Notes under the pieces: generated by a model | Seen by the model: the letters and a program-made list of their open reading frames with translations, nothing else | Told to the model about the DNA's origin: nothing | Databases searched by the model: none | Source: Sphingomonadales bacterium | GTDB taxonomy: Bacteria > Pseudomonadota > Alphaproteobacteria > Sphingomonadales > Sphingomonadaceae | Reading direction: 5' to 3' | Length of the DNA: 45,510 nucleotides | Assembly: GCA_018971065.1 (NCBI GenBank) | Contig: JAGWVC010000018.1 | Location: 1 to 45,510 of the forward strand | In this document: one piece after another, positions 15,706 through 24,139 of the stretch | How the letters are laid out: each line of letters opens with the position of its first letter | Numbering within the stretch: position 1 is the stretch's first letter | Program-made: the position numbers and the translations under genes

Positions 15706-17070
15706 GTGAACCGCACGCGCTACCTGCTGTCCACCACCGCGCGGCTGTTCTTTCCGCTGGTGCTGTTCCAGATCGTCGCCACCGGCGGCGTGCTGGTGTT
15801 TGTCTGGGTGGCGGGGCAGCAGGCGCTGAAGCGCGAGCAGCAGGCGCTGGTGAGCGAGCTGCACGACGACCTGATGGCCGATTTCCGCGAAGGCGGCGCG
15901 CCCCGGCTGGCCGAAACCATCACCACCCGCCTGAAATCCCAGGGCAGCCGCGCCCCGGTCATGCTGCTGGCGGACGCGGCGGGCAACCGCATCGCCGGCA
16001 ATCTCGACGCGCTGCCGCCACTGGCGCAGGGCAAGAGCAGCTGGGTCGAGGCGCAGCTCTATCGCAGCGGCGCGCGGCTGCCGGAACGCATGGCGCTGAG
16101 CGTCGCCCGGCTGCCGGGCGGGCTGCGGCTGGTATCCGGGCTCGACGTCGGGCGCGACCTGCGGCTGCGGCGCAGCTATGAGCAGGCGCTGATCGCCGCG
16201 CTGTTGCTGGCCCTGCCGCTGACCCTGCTGGTTGCCGGCCTGATCGCCCGGATGATCGGCCAGCGCGTCCACGCCATGGCGCAGATCGCCCACCGGGTCG
16301 GCCACGGCGCGCTGGATGCGCGGGTGGCGCTGGACGGCAGCGGCGACAGTTTTGACGAACTGGGCAGCGAGATCAACGCCATGCTCGATCGCATCGAAAC
16401 GCTGGTCGGCGAATTGCGGCTGGTCACCGACGGGCTGGCGCACGATCTGCGCTCTCCGGTGACACGGCTGAAATCGGCGCTGGAACGCGCGGCGGGCGAA
16501 GTGCGCGAGCCGCAGGCGCTGGCCGCGCTGGAGCGTGCCGGGGTGGAGGCGGAGGCGCTCAACGCCATGCTATCCACCGCGCTGCAGATCAGCCGCGCCG
16601 AAGCCGGCATCGGCCGCGACCGCTTCGTGGCGACCGATCTCGCCCGCTTCATCGAGGACCTGACCGAACTCTACGGCCCCTTTGCCGAAGCGCAGGGCTT
16701 TACCCTCTGCACCGAGGCCGGCGCGCCGGCTCCATCGCGCGCGATCCACCGCGAGCTGCTGGGCCAGGCGCTGGGCAACATGATCGACAATGCGATCAAA
16801 TATGCCGAGGGCGGCAGCGCCATTCGCCTGTTCGTCCGGGCGGTGCCGGGCGGGCTCGCGATCGGGGTGGAAGACAATGGCCCCGGCATACCCGCCGCGC
16901 GGCACGAAGAAGCGCGCCGACGGTTCGGTCGGCTCGATCCGGCGCGCGGCATCGCGGGTTCGGGACTGGGGCTCGCGCTGGTCGAAGCCGTGGCGCGCCT
17001 GCACGGCGGAACCATGGCACTGAACGATGCCGCCCCGGGGCTGAGCGTCGCCATAGTGCTGCCCGCCTGA
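15706..17070 (+). CDS. Membrane sensor histidine kinase
   Basis: This 454-residue kinase pairs with the preceding regulator. Two membrane segments (about 12-38 and 163-187) flank a periplasmic sensor of roughly 120 residues. A HAMP domain (about 190-240) is followed by the dimerisation domain with phospho-accepting His246 in LAHDLRSPVTRLK, then an HATPase with N-box LGNMIDNAIKYAEG, G1 box VEDNGPGIPA and G2 SGLGLALVEAV. The start is GTG at 15706, four bases after the regulator stop; an ATG upstream would run through the regulator gene. The periplasmic domain has no recognisable ligand fold. Confidence 0.93.
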   Translation: MNRTRYLLSTTARLFFPLVLFQIVATGGVLVFVWVAGQQALKREQQALVSELHDDLMADFREGGAPRLAETITTRLKSQGSRAPVMLLADAAGNRIAGNLDALPPLAQGKSSWVEAQLYRSGARLPERMALSVARLPGGLRLVSGLDVGRDLRLRRSYEQALIAALLLALPLTLLVAGLIARMIGQRVHAMAQIAHRVGHGALDARVALDGSGDSFDELGSEINAMLDRIETLVGELRLVTDGLAHDLRSPVTRLKSALERAAGEVREPQALAALERAGVEAEALNAMLSTALQISRAEAGIGRDRFVATDLARFIEDLTELYGPFAEAQGFTLCTEAGAPAPSRAIHRELLGQALGNMIDNAIKYAEGGSAIRLFVRAVPGGLAIGVEDNGPGIPAARHEEARRRFGRLDPARGIAGSGLGLALVEAVARLHGGTMALNDAAPGLSVAIVLPA

Positions 17071-17177
17071 AGCCGCGTTGGCGCGGTGTGGCGATAATCT
17101 GAATCCAACATATTCCAGGCCCAGCGCTCGGTTTGTGGCGTGCGGAGTTGCGAGCGGACGGCCTCCACACAAACCGC

Positions 17178-17201
17178 GGCGCCCCCTTTGCAAGGGACGC
17201 C
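17178..17201 (-). terminator. Candidate stem-loop terminator after the Ala/Pro-rich gene
   Basis: GGCG...CCTT and AAGGG.CGCC can pair across a short TGC loop just downstream of the minus-strand gene that ends at 17229. A second inverted repeat (17129-17137 with 17168-17176, nine bases each) lies beyond it. Both fall between convergent genes, but there is no strong T-run. Confidence 0.4.
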
Positions 17202-17228
17202 GCGTCTCGCTGTCGGAGGGGGTAGAGA

Positions 17229-17645
17229 TCAGATCTTGTGGGCGGGCGTCGCCGGCTTGGCCGCGACCGTGGCGCGCGGAGCGGCCGGGTGCGCGACGGC
17301 AACGGCGCGCGGCGCGGCCACTGGCTTGGCTGGGGTCATCGGGTGGGCCGGCGTCATCGGGCGGGCGACCGCTGCGGTGCGCGCGGGTACGGCGGGACGG
17401 GCTGCCGGAGCCATCGGCTTGCTGGCCGGGCGGGCGACCATGGCGGTCTGCGTGGCGGGGCGGGCAGCGGCATGGGCAACGGTCCTGGCGGCGGGACGCG
17501 CTGCCGGCTTAGCCGCGCCGCCCGGGCAGGCGGTGAAGCGGCCATGGGCATCGCGGCAGGCGGCGGCGTCAGCCGAAACGGCGGAGAAGGTGAAGGCAGT
17601 GCCGGCGATCAGCGCGGCGGTGGCAAGCTTGCGGAAAGGGGTCAT
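17229..17645 (-). CDS. Ala/Pro-rich secreted protein with CRDAHGRF motif
   Basis: This 138-residue protein has a signal peptide cleaved near SADAAA (about residue 28), then CRDAHGRFTACPGG. After that comes about 90 residues of low-complexity sequence rich in Ala, Pro, Arg and Val, in irregular repeats such as AARPA, VARPM and PATPA. The CRDA.GRF..C motif is familiar from many small alphaproteobacterial exported proteins of unknown function; the two cysteines may form a disulfide. The tail looks disordered and basic, suited to sticking to acidic polymers. It lies 28 bp downstream of the large glycan fusion gene on the same strand and may share its transcript. Confidence 0.75.
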   Translation of the reverse strand: MTPFRKLATAALIAGTAFTFSAVSADAAACRDAHGRFTACPGGAAKPAARPAARTVAHAAARPATQTAMVARPASKPMAPAARPAVPARTAAVARPMTPAHPMTPAKPVAAPRAVAVAHPAAPRATVAAKPATPAHKI

Positions 17646-17673
17646 GGCATGGTGTCCTTGGCTGGGTGCCGGA

Positions 17674-20600
17674 TCAATCCCCGGTCACCCCGGCCATTTC
17701 GCATGGCGGCGCTGTCGGCGCGGTGGCCGCTTCCTGAACTATCGGCAATGCTGCGGACGGCGCCGACGGCGCGGCGGGGACGGGATCGTTGCCCCCCACG
17801 CGCCCGGTGCGCTCCAGCTTGCCCCAGCCGATGCCAAGCCCGGCCAGCGCCGCATCGACCGCGCGGATCACCACGCTGTACATCAGCTGCCGGTAGATGA
17901 AGCGCTGGGCCAGCAGCAGCAGCGCCGGATAGCGCTTCTCGCGCGAATCAAGCCGGTAGGCGATGCCGCCGCAGACGAGGTCGACTGCGGTGAAGGCCAG
18001 CCAGTAGAGCCCCATGCGCAGCACGTCGGTCTGGGTCTGGGCCCAGCCGTGCTGGACAACGCGCAGCACGGTGCCGCTGATCGAGATGAGCAGGGCTAGA
18101 TCGATCGCCGGAGAGACGACCGCGAAGGCGATCTGGAACAGCCAGGCCTGCGGCAGGCCGATCAGCGCCAGCCCGCCGGGGCGGCCTTCGCGCAGGATCG
18201 CGCGGTGCTTCCACAGGCATTGCAGCGTGCCGAACGACCAGCGGAACCGCTGCTTGGCCAGAGCACGGAACGTCTCGGGCGCTTCGGTCCAGGCCACCGC
18301 GTCCTCGTCATAGGCGATCTTCCAGCCGCGCCGCTGGATGGCGATGGTCAGGTCCTGATCCTCGGCAAGCGTGTCTTCGGGATAGCCGCCGACCGCGTCG
18401 AGCGCCTCGCGCCGCCAGGCCCCGACCGCGCCGGGCACCACCATGATCGCATCGAACCGGGTCAGCGCGCGGCGTTCCAGGTTCTGCGCGGTGACATATT
18501 CCACCCCCTGCCAGCGCGTGACGAGGTTGACCCGGTTGCCCACCTTGGCATTGCCCGCCACCGCGCCGATGCGCGGATCGGCGAACCAGCGCACCAGCCG
18601 GGCGATGGTCTGCGGTTCGAACTGGGTATCGGCGTCCAGCGCCACGATCACGCGGCCGCGCGCGCGCTCCAGCGCCCGGTTGAGCGCCGCCGCCTTGCCG
18701 CCGTTGACCAGGGTCAGCAGTTCGACGCGCGGGTCGCCGGCGAAAGCGGCGGCGACGATGGCGCTGGTGCGATCCTGCGAGCCATCATCGACGACGATCA
18801 CCTGCAGCGGGGCATAGTCGCTGTCGAGCACCCGGCGCACCGAGGCTTCGATCACTCGCTCTTCGTTGAAGGCGGGGACGATCACCGTCACCAGCGGCGC
18901 ATCGCCGGGCTGGTGGAGCGGCGGCGGCACCGGGCGGCGGGCGGTAAGCGCCAGCACCGCCAGCCCGACCGACCGCGCGATGCCCAGCGCGATGGCGAAG
19001 AAGAAGGTCCAGTTGAGCGCGACGATGGCCGAGGCCAGCACCGCGAACAGCGCGACGTCGGCGCGCACCGCGACAAGGTCCGCTCCCTTGACCGGCGGCA
19101 TTACCGCATCGTGGTTCAGCCCGGCCAGTTCCGCCGTGGTGACGATGCGGTAGCCTGCCTTCTGCAGCCCTTCGATGATCCCCGGCAGCGCCGCCACGGT
19201 CTGCGAGCGATCTCCGCCGCCGTCGTGCAGCAACACCACGTTTTCGGACCGGTCCGGCCCCGCCGACTGGACCTGCTGCAGCGTCCGCGCGACGATGGCC
19301 TGCGCGCCGGGCCGCTTCCAGTCACCTGGATCGACGTGCAGCCCGACCACGGTATAGCCGCGCTGCTGCGCCACCAGCGCGGGCATCAGCTCGTCCGCCG
19401 TGGTCGGCTCGGCATCGCCGAAATAGGGTGCGCGGAACAGGCGGGTGGAACGCCCGGTCGCCGCTTCGACCAGCCGCTGCGTGGCGTTGAGTTCCAGGCC
19501 GATCCCGGTCGACGATTCCTCGGCCATGTTGGGGTGGGTGTAGCTGTGGTTGCCAATCTCGTCGCCATCGGCGGCGATGCGCTTGAGCAGATCGCGGTTG
19601 GTCACCCCGTTCTCGCCGACGATGAAGAAGCTGGCGGGAACGTGGTAGCGCTCAAGGATCGCCAGGATCTTCGGCGTCCAGGTCGGGTCCGGCCCGTCAT
19701 CGAATGTCAGCGCCACCAGCTTGTCGCGCTGGCCGGTGCGCTCGACCACGTAGGGCGTGGGCAATTGCTGGTACTGTTCGGAGACGATGTCGCCGCCCGC
19801 CTTGTCGAAGCCCACGGTGCGGCTGCCCGGTCGCGGCGTGGCGGCAACCTTCAGGATCTCCCCCTCGCCCTCCACGTCGACATTGGCTTCCTGCGTGATC
19901 GCGCGCAGATCGGGCCGGTGGCCGCTGCGCCAGCCATCGAGCGCGCTCCAGAAGCCGGGGTCTTCCGATCCCAGCCGCCACAGCGCGATGTCGCCCAGCC
20001 CCAGCCGCGAGAGCGCGCGCATCTGGTTCCACGCGCTCGCCGCGTCGAGCATCCACACGTCGTGGCGGTGGCCTTCGTCGAGATAGGAAAAGCCGGTGCC
20101 GTTGGCCGAGGGCGCGAAGGTGGGCGCGGCGCCGCTGTCATGCGCGGCGAGCCAGGCTTCCTCGATGGTCATGCTTTCGGCCACGCCATCGTGCCAGTTG
20201 TAGGCATAGTTGCCCAGCGCGATCACGGCCTTGCCGGGCGGCAGCCCCTGCACCGATTTCGCCACCCGGTCGGTGAACCAGGCGCTGGAGGCAATCGGCC
20301 CGGCCTCGCCGCCCTGCCAGTGCTCGTCATAGGCCATCAGGATCAGCTTGTCGGCCACCGGCGCGAAATCGCGCGGCGACCAGGCGGCATTGCCCACCGG
20401 CAGGGTCAGCGAAACCACCCGGTGGCGCGGGGCGAAGGCGGCGCGGGTTTCAGCCAGCAGGCTGCGCAGATCGCGCGCGCTGGCATCGGGCAGGTTCTCG
20501 AAATCGAACATGATGCCGCCGTCGCCAGTGCGGTCGAGGTAGGCGGTGATATCGGCGATCAGCTGGCGGCGGCGCGCCGGGCTGGCGAGCAGCGCGGCGG

Positions 20601-21111
20601 TGCCGGCGCTGTCCCAGTTGCCCTCGTTGGCGTTCTGCAGCACCGGCACGACCAGCGGATGGTGCAGGCTGGAGGCCAGCACCCGGCGCAGCCGCTGGTC
20701 CGGGGTTTCGCTGAGCCGCCCCGCCGGATCGAGCGCGAGCAGCGTCGGCGCGACCCAGTCGAGCTGGTCGATATGGCGGGCGAGCGACGGCGCGCTTTCG
20801 TCTGCCCAGGTCGGGTAGAAGCCCACGGTCAGCGGCTTGCCCGCCGGTGCCACGCGCGCGGCGGCGCGGCCGGGCAGCAAGTGCCGCAGCCGGTGCGACA
20901 GGGTGCTGATCTGCGCGCGGAACGGCAGCGGTGACTGGTGCTCGTAGACGATCGGCAGCGACGAGGGGATCGGCACCGATAGCACCGTGCTGGCGAAGGC
21001 CAGGCTGGCCAGCAGCAGCGCCAGCAGCACGCCGAAGCCGATACGCCGCGTCCAGCGCCTGCGCTGGCCGGTGGCGTCGAAGAATACGGGAGCAGACACG
21101 CCATTCCTCAT
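17674..21111 (-). CDS. Tri-modular GH18 - NodB deacetylase - GT2 glycosyltransferase
   Basis: This 1145-residue polypeptide joins three carbohydrate enzymes. Residues 24-46 form a membrane anchor. Residues about 95-400 are a GH18-like hydrolase with the catalytic motif at 197-205 (ending D203-F-E205). Residues about 462-665 are a NodB deacetylase with D471-D472, H522 and H526, R560-x-P562, D594 and H629 in LLHDGGG. After membrane segments at 683-725, residues about 740-965 are a processive GT2 synthase with D775-D776, D826-A-D828, E917-D918 and the QRFRW motif 954-958, followed by further membrane helices. The hydrolase and deacetylase modules would lie in the periplasm and the synthase in the cytosol. 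It probably makes, deacetylates and trims a beta-linked GlcNAc-type polymer. ATG 21111 is chosen because the membrane anchor follows soon after. Confidence 0.87.
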   Translation of the reverse strand: MRNGVSAPVFFDATGQRRRWTRRIGFGVLLALLLASLAFASTVLSVPIPSSLPIVYEHQSPLPFRAQISTLSHRLRHLLPGRAAARVAPAGKPLTVGFYPTWADESAPSLARHIDQLDWVAPTLLALDPAGRLSETPDQRLRRVLASSLHHPLVVPVLQNANEGNWDSAGTAALLASPARRRQLIADITAYLDRTGDGGIMFDFENLPDASARDLRSLLAETRAAFAPRHRVVSLTLPVGNAAWSPRDFAPVADKLILMAYDEHWQGGEAGPIASSAWFTDRVAKSVQGLPPGKAVIALGNYAYNWHDGVAESMTIEEAWLAAHDSGAAPTFAPSANGTGFSYLDEGHRHDVWMLDAASAWNQMRALSRLGLGDIALWRLGSEDPGFWSALDGWRSGHRPDLRAITQEANVDVEGEGEILKVAATPRPGSRTVGFDKAGGDIVSEQYQQLPTPYVVERTGQRDKLVALTFDDGPDPTWTPKILAILERYHVPASFFIVGENGVTNRDLLKRIAADGDEIGNHSYTHPNMAEESSTGIGLELNATQRLVEAATGRSTRLFRAPYFGDAEPTTADELMPALVAQQRGYTVVGLHVDPGDWKRPGAQAIVARTLQQVQSAGPDRSENVVLLHDGGGDRSQTVAALPGIIEGLQKAGYRIVTTAELAGLNHDAVMPPVKGADLVAVRADVALFAVLASAIVALNWTFFFAIALGIARSVGLAVLALTARRPVPPPLHQPGDAPLVTVIVPAFNEERVIEASVRRVLDSDYAPLQVIVVDDGSQDRTSAIVAAAFAGDPRVELLTLVNGGKAAALNRALERARGRVIVALDADTQFEPQTIARLVRWFADPRIGAVAGNAKVGNRVNLVTRWQGVEYVTAQNLERRALTRFDAIMVVPGAVGAWRREALDAVGGYPEDTLAEDQDLTIAIQRRGWKIAYDEDAVAWTEAPETFRALAKQRFRWSFGTLQCLWKHRAILREGRPGGLALIGLPQAWLFQIAFAVVSPAIDLALLISISGTVLRVVQHGWAQTQTDVLRMGLYWLAFTAVDLVCGGIAYRLDSREKRYPALLLLAQRFIYRQLMYSVVIRAVDAALAGLGIGWGKLERTGRVGGNDPVPAAPSAPSAALPIVQEAATAPTAPPCEMAGVTGD

Positions 21112-21307
21112 GGAAACGAGACCTTGGATGGGTGTCGACCCGGAGCAGGGGTGGTTGCCAGTGGAATGGGTGGGGGCTGGCAGCCCCGGGCCGACCGCCA
21201 CACCCTTAGCCCCCGCGCCGCTGCGGGCGGGTGACTGCCGGATTACAATAATGTCATGCTGGGGCGTTTGCGGGTTGGATCAATGTCATGTCATCAGGCT
21301 CTAGTCC

Positions 21308-22372
21308 CTACCCAGCCCCGCCAAACCAGCGGCGCTCGAACCACAGCGCTAGGTTCACCAGTGCGATCAGCACCGGCACTTCCACCAGCGGGCCGATGAC
21401 GGCGGCGAAGGCGACCGGGGAGGCGAGGCCGAAGGCGGCGATGGCCACGGCGATGGCCAGTTCGAAATTGTTCGACGCGGCGGTGAAGGCCAGCGCCGCG
21501 GTGCGTTCGTAGCCCGCGCCGATGGCCCGTCCGGCAGCAAAGGCGGCGACGAACATCACCACGAAGAAGATCACCAGCGGCAGGCCGATGCGCAGCGCGT
21601 CACCGGGCAACGCCAGGATTTCCCCGCCCTTGAGGCTGAACATGGCGACGATGGTGAACAGCAGCGCCACCAGCGTCACCGGGCCGATGGCGGGCAGGAA
21701 ATGGCCTTCGTACCAGTCGCTGCCGCGCGCCCGGATAAGGCTGCGGCGCACGAGGTAGCCGGCGAGGAACGGTATGCCGAGGTAGATCAGCACGGCCCGC
21801 GCGATGGTGCCGAACTGGATGTCCACCACATGCGCCTCCAGCCCGAACAGCGGCGGCAGCACGGTGAGGTAGAACCAGGCGTAGGGCACATAGAACAGGA
21901 TCTGGAACAGCGAATTGAACGCCACCAGCCCGGTGACATATTCGGCGCTGCCCCGCGCCAGCTGGTTCCACACCAGCACCATGGCGATGCACGGGGCGAT
22001 GCCGATCAGGATCAGCCCGGTCATGTATTCGGGCCGGTCGGGCAGGAGCAGTGCCGCCAGCGCGAACATGAAGGCCGGGGCAATGATCCAGCACAGCATG
22101 AAGGACAGCGCCAGCACCTTGCCATCGCGGAACACCTGCCCCAGCGCCTCATAGCGCACCTTGGCGAGCGGCGGGAACAGCATCAGGATCAGCCCCAGCG
22201 CGATGGGGATGCTGGTCGATCCCACCGACATTGCCCCCAGCGCGCGCGGCACCGCCGGCACCAGCGATCCCAGCGCGATCCCCAGCGCCATGGCGGCGAA
22301 GATCCACAGGGTCAGGTAGCGATCGAGGAAGCCGAGCCGGCGGGCGGGGGCGGGCATGGCGAGCGCGGTCAC
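21308..22372 (-). CDS. arsB: ACR3-family arsenite efflux permease
   Basis: ACR3 extrudes arsenite (and often antimonite) across the inner membrane. The 354-residue protein has ten predicted membrane segments and the characteristic [13 protein letters not shown] motif in the fourth segment, with the functionally essential cysteine, plus [16 protein letters not shown] near residue 290. It is of the bacterial ACR3 type rather than E. coli ArsB. The start overlaps the arsC stop (ATGA). It is the last gene of the arsR-arsI-arsC-acr3 operon. acr3 is an equally valid symbol. Confidence 0.95.
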   Translation of the reverse strand: MTALAMPAPARRLGFLDRYLTLWIFAAMALGIALGSLVPAVPRALGAMSVGSTSIPIALGLILMLFPPLAKVRYEALGQVFRDGKVLALSFMLCWIIAPAFMFALAALLLPDRPEYMTGLILIGIAPCIAMVLVWNQLARGSAEYVTGLVAFNSLFQILFYVPYAWFYLTVLPPLFGLEAHVVDIQFGTIARAVLIYLGIPFLAGYLVRRSLIRARGSDWYEGHFLPAIGPVTLVALLFTIVAMFSLKGGEILALPGDALRIGLPLVIFFVVMFVAAFAAGRAIGAGYERTAALAFTAASNNFELAIAVAIAAFGLASPVAFAAVIGPLVEVPVLIALVNLALWFERRWFGGAG

Positions 22373-22887
22373 TGCGCGGCGGCCTGCGCGGCGGCACCGG
22401 CCTGGCTGCCGATCTCGGCCAGTCGCGTGCGCAGCGCCATCTCGTCCAGCGCGCGGTAGGGCAGGGCAACCAGCAGGTCGATCCGCCGCCTGAGATAGCG
22501 CAGCGCATCAAGGAAGGCCTCGCGCTGGCCCTCGCCCTCCACGGCTGCCGGATCTTCGATGCCCCAGTGCGCGGTGATCGGGCGGCCCGGCCAGACCGGG
22601 CAGCTTTCGCCGGCGGCATTGTCGCAGACGGTAATGATCAGATCGATCTCGGGCGCGCCGGGCCGGGAGAATTCGTCCCAGCTCTTTGACCGGAAGCCTT
22701 CGTGCGCGAAGCCGAAATCGCGGAGCACCTGCAGCGCCATGGGGTGCGGCTCACCCTTGGGCTGGCTTCCCGCGCTGAAGCCGTTGAAGCGCCCGGCCCC
22801 GTCCTTGCCGAGCACCGCCTCGGCCAGGATCGAGCGGGCGGAATTGCCGGTGCAGAGGAACAGCACGTTGATCGGTCGTTCGGTCAT
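22369..22887 (-). CDS. arsC: Arsenate reductase, low-molecular-weight phosphatase type
   Basis: This 172-residue thioredoxin-type ArsC reduces arsenate to arsenite for export. The N-terminal P-loop [10 protein letters not shown] (C-x5-R) holds the nucleophilic cysteine. [14 protein letters not shown] contributes the second and third redox cysteines of the relay. The C-terminus is extended by about 35 residues ([19 protein letters not shown]...), as in many proteobacterial homologues. ATG 22887 is preferred over 22893 because GAGGGA is then well spaced. It overlaps acr3. Confidence 0.93.
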   Translation of the reverse strand: MTERPINVLFLCTGNSARSILAEAVLGKDGAGRFNGFSAGSQPKGEPHPMALQVLRDFGFAHEGFRSKSWDEFSRPGAPEIDLIITVCDNAAGESCPVWPGRPITAHWGIEDPAAVEGEGQREAFLDALRYLRRRIDLLVALPYRALDEMALRTRLAEIGSQAGAAAQAAAQ

Positions 22888-22897
22888 GTCCATTCCC

Positions 22898-23374
22898 TCA
22901 GCAGCAGCCGGACTTTGCCGGCGCAGCGGCCAGCGTGGGGGCGCAGCAGGCATTGGCGGCGGCATTGCCAGAGGCGAGCGCGGCAAGGTCCGGGCTTGCG
23001 CCGTAGCTGGTGCTGTCCCCGGTGGTGAGGAACGCTTCCCACACCACGCCGTCGGGATCGGCGATCCAGCTCTTTTCCGACTGCGCATAGCAGCAGGTGG
23101 TCGCGCCTTCCTCCATGACGGGGCCGTTCGCCGCCTTGAGCCGGCCATAGACCTCGGCCAGTTCGTCCGCGTCCTCCACCTGCACGCCCAGATGCTCGAT
23201 ACCCTTGGCCGCGCCGCACTTTTGCGAAATGGCGAAGTTGATGCGCGGATCGTCGAGCATCCACTTGGCATAGTCGGGGCGGGCAACGTTCGGCTCCGCG
23301 CCGAACAGGCCGGAATAGAACGCGATCGAGGCGTCGAGATCGGCAACCCCGACGTGAACGTGGAAACGCTTCAT
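22898..23374 (-). CDS. arsI: ArsI/CadI-family VOC metalloenzyme
   Basis: This 158-residue vicinal-oxygen-chelate protein of the ArsI/CadI family is typical of ars operons. Some members (ArsI) cleave the carbon-arsenic bond of trivalent organoarsenicals; CadI is induced by cadmium. It begins KRFHVHVGVADLDASIAFY, a VOC metal-binding start, and has the adjacent cysteine pair C94-C95 in TTCCYAQSEKSW, matching the thiol pair that binds methylarsenite in characterised ArsI. The C-terminus is Ala-rich with two more CC pairs (143-144 and 157-158), which may bind metal. Whether it acts as a lyase or only as a metal-binding protein is undecided. Confidence 0.88.
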   Translation of the reverse strand: MKRFHVHVGVADLDASIAFYSGLFGAEPNVARPDYAKWMLDDPRINFAISQKCGAAKGIEHLGVQVEDADELAEVYGRLKAANGPVMEEGATTCCYAQSEKSWIADPDGVVWEAFLTTGDSTSYGASPDLAALASGNAAANACCAPTLAAAPAKSGCC

Positions 23375-23715
23375 GCAACATCCTTTGCGGCAAGCGAGGC
23401 GGGCAGGCAGGCCGCGACGGGCGAGCAGGCCACCCCGCCGCAGCAGTTTTCGGTAAGGTAGCCCATCAGCGCGTTCATCGCGGCGAAGTCTGCCGCGTAG
23501 ATGATCGAGCGGCTGCGGCGGCGCTGGCTGACCAGCCCGGCATGGGAGAGCTGGGCAAGGTGGAAGCTCATCGACGAGGCCGGCACGCCCAGCGCCTCTG
23601 CCAGCGATCCCGCCGGCAGGCCTTCCGGCCCGGCCTGGACCAGCAGGCGGAACACCGCCAGCCGATGCTCCTGCGCCAGCGCTCCCAGCGCGCGGATGAC
23701 CGGACCTGCCTCCAT
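23371..23715 (-). CDS. arsR: ArsR-family arsenic-responsive repressor
   Basis: This 114-residue winged-helix repressor probably binds the palindrome just upstream of its own start. The helix-turn-helix reads GSLAEALGVPASSMSFHLAQLSHAGLV. It lacks the classic ELCVCDL site in the DNA-reading helix; instead NCCGGVACSPVAAC sits at the C-terminus, like ArsR proteins with a C-terminal three-thiol arsenite site. The ATG at 23715 follows GGAGGAAGG with six-base spacing; a GTG one codon earlier is possible. It overlaps arsI by four bases and leads the operon. Confidence 0.93.
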   Translation of the reverse strand: MEAGPVIRALGALAQEHRLAVFRLLVQAGPEGLPAGSLAEALGVPASSMSFHLAQLSHAGLVSQRRRSRSIIYAADFAAMNALMGYLTENCCGGVACSPVAACLPASLAAKDVA

Positions 23716-23731
23716 CACCTTCCTCCAATGA

Positions 23732-23747
23732 TTCGATAATTATCGAA
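23732..23747. promoter_or_regulatory. Perfect 16-bp palindrome, probable ArsR operator
   Basis: TTCGATAATTATCGAA is exactly self-complementary and lies 17 bases upstream of the arsR start. On the minus strand it contains GATAAT and follows TATATT, and TTGACT occurs at 23772-23767, so the palindrome overlaps or abuts the likely promoter. It stands out as an AT-rich island in GC-rich DNA. Confidence 0.8.
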
Positions 23748-23886
23748 ATATAGTTTCCGGCCGGGCAGTCAAGCGGCATGGCGGCCCTGCCCGGCGAATT
23801 CGTGCCGCGCTTCGCCGTGACCATGGTAGGCTGCGGCTTGTCTCCCGCCATTCCGGCGTGCGGCACCCCAGGTGGAGCACTCCGGC

Positions 23887-24024
23887 ATGGCCAAATCGCA
23901 GAAGCGCAGCAACCGCGAAGTGCGCAAACCCAAGGCGACCAAGACCAAGGACAGCATCGTCGCCATTTCCGGGCCGGATACGGCGGTGAACAAGCTGATG
24001 CAGAAGCCCAAGGGCAAACTGTAG
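23887..24024 (+). CDS. 45-residue basic protein
   Basis: This short gene encodes MAKSQKRSNREVRKPKATK followed by TKDSIVAISGPDTAVNKLM and a lysine-rich end. It has a GGTGGAG Shine-Dalgarno sequence about nine bases before ATG and clean GC-rich third positions. Eleven lysines and four arginines in 45 residues suggest nucleic-acid or ribosome binding, but no domain is recognisable. Small proteins opening MAK.QKRSN(K/R)E.(R/K)KPK are, as far as I recall, widespread in alpha- and betaproteobacteria without known function. It is divergent from arsR. Confidence 0.7.
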   Translation: MAKSQKRSNREVRKPKATKTKDSIVAISGPDTAVNKLMQKPKGKL

Positions 24025-24139
24025 AGCCTTTCAGCCTCGGCCACCGCGCAGCGTCCCGGTTTCACCAGACGCACGCCAGCGCCCTTTCGCGCCCGCCGGG
24101 CTTGGCCTATGGTCGCCCGCGCAACTGGCGGAGAGGTCC

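Noticed and set aside
18205..20934. 909-residue open frame on the plus strand
   Set aside because: It is antisense to the tri-modular glycan gene, whose catalytic motifs are intact; composition is low-information.
22369..23346. Fused ArsI-ArsC protein of 325 residues
   Set aside because: The N-terminal part is a wrong-frame reading of arsI. ArsC proper starts at 22887 with its own ribosome site.
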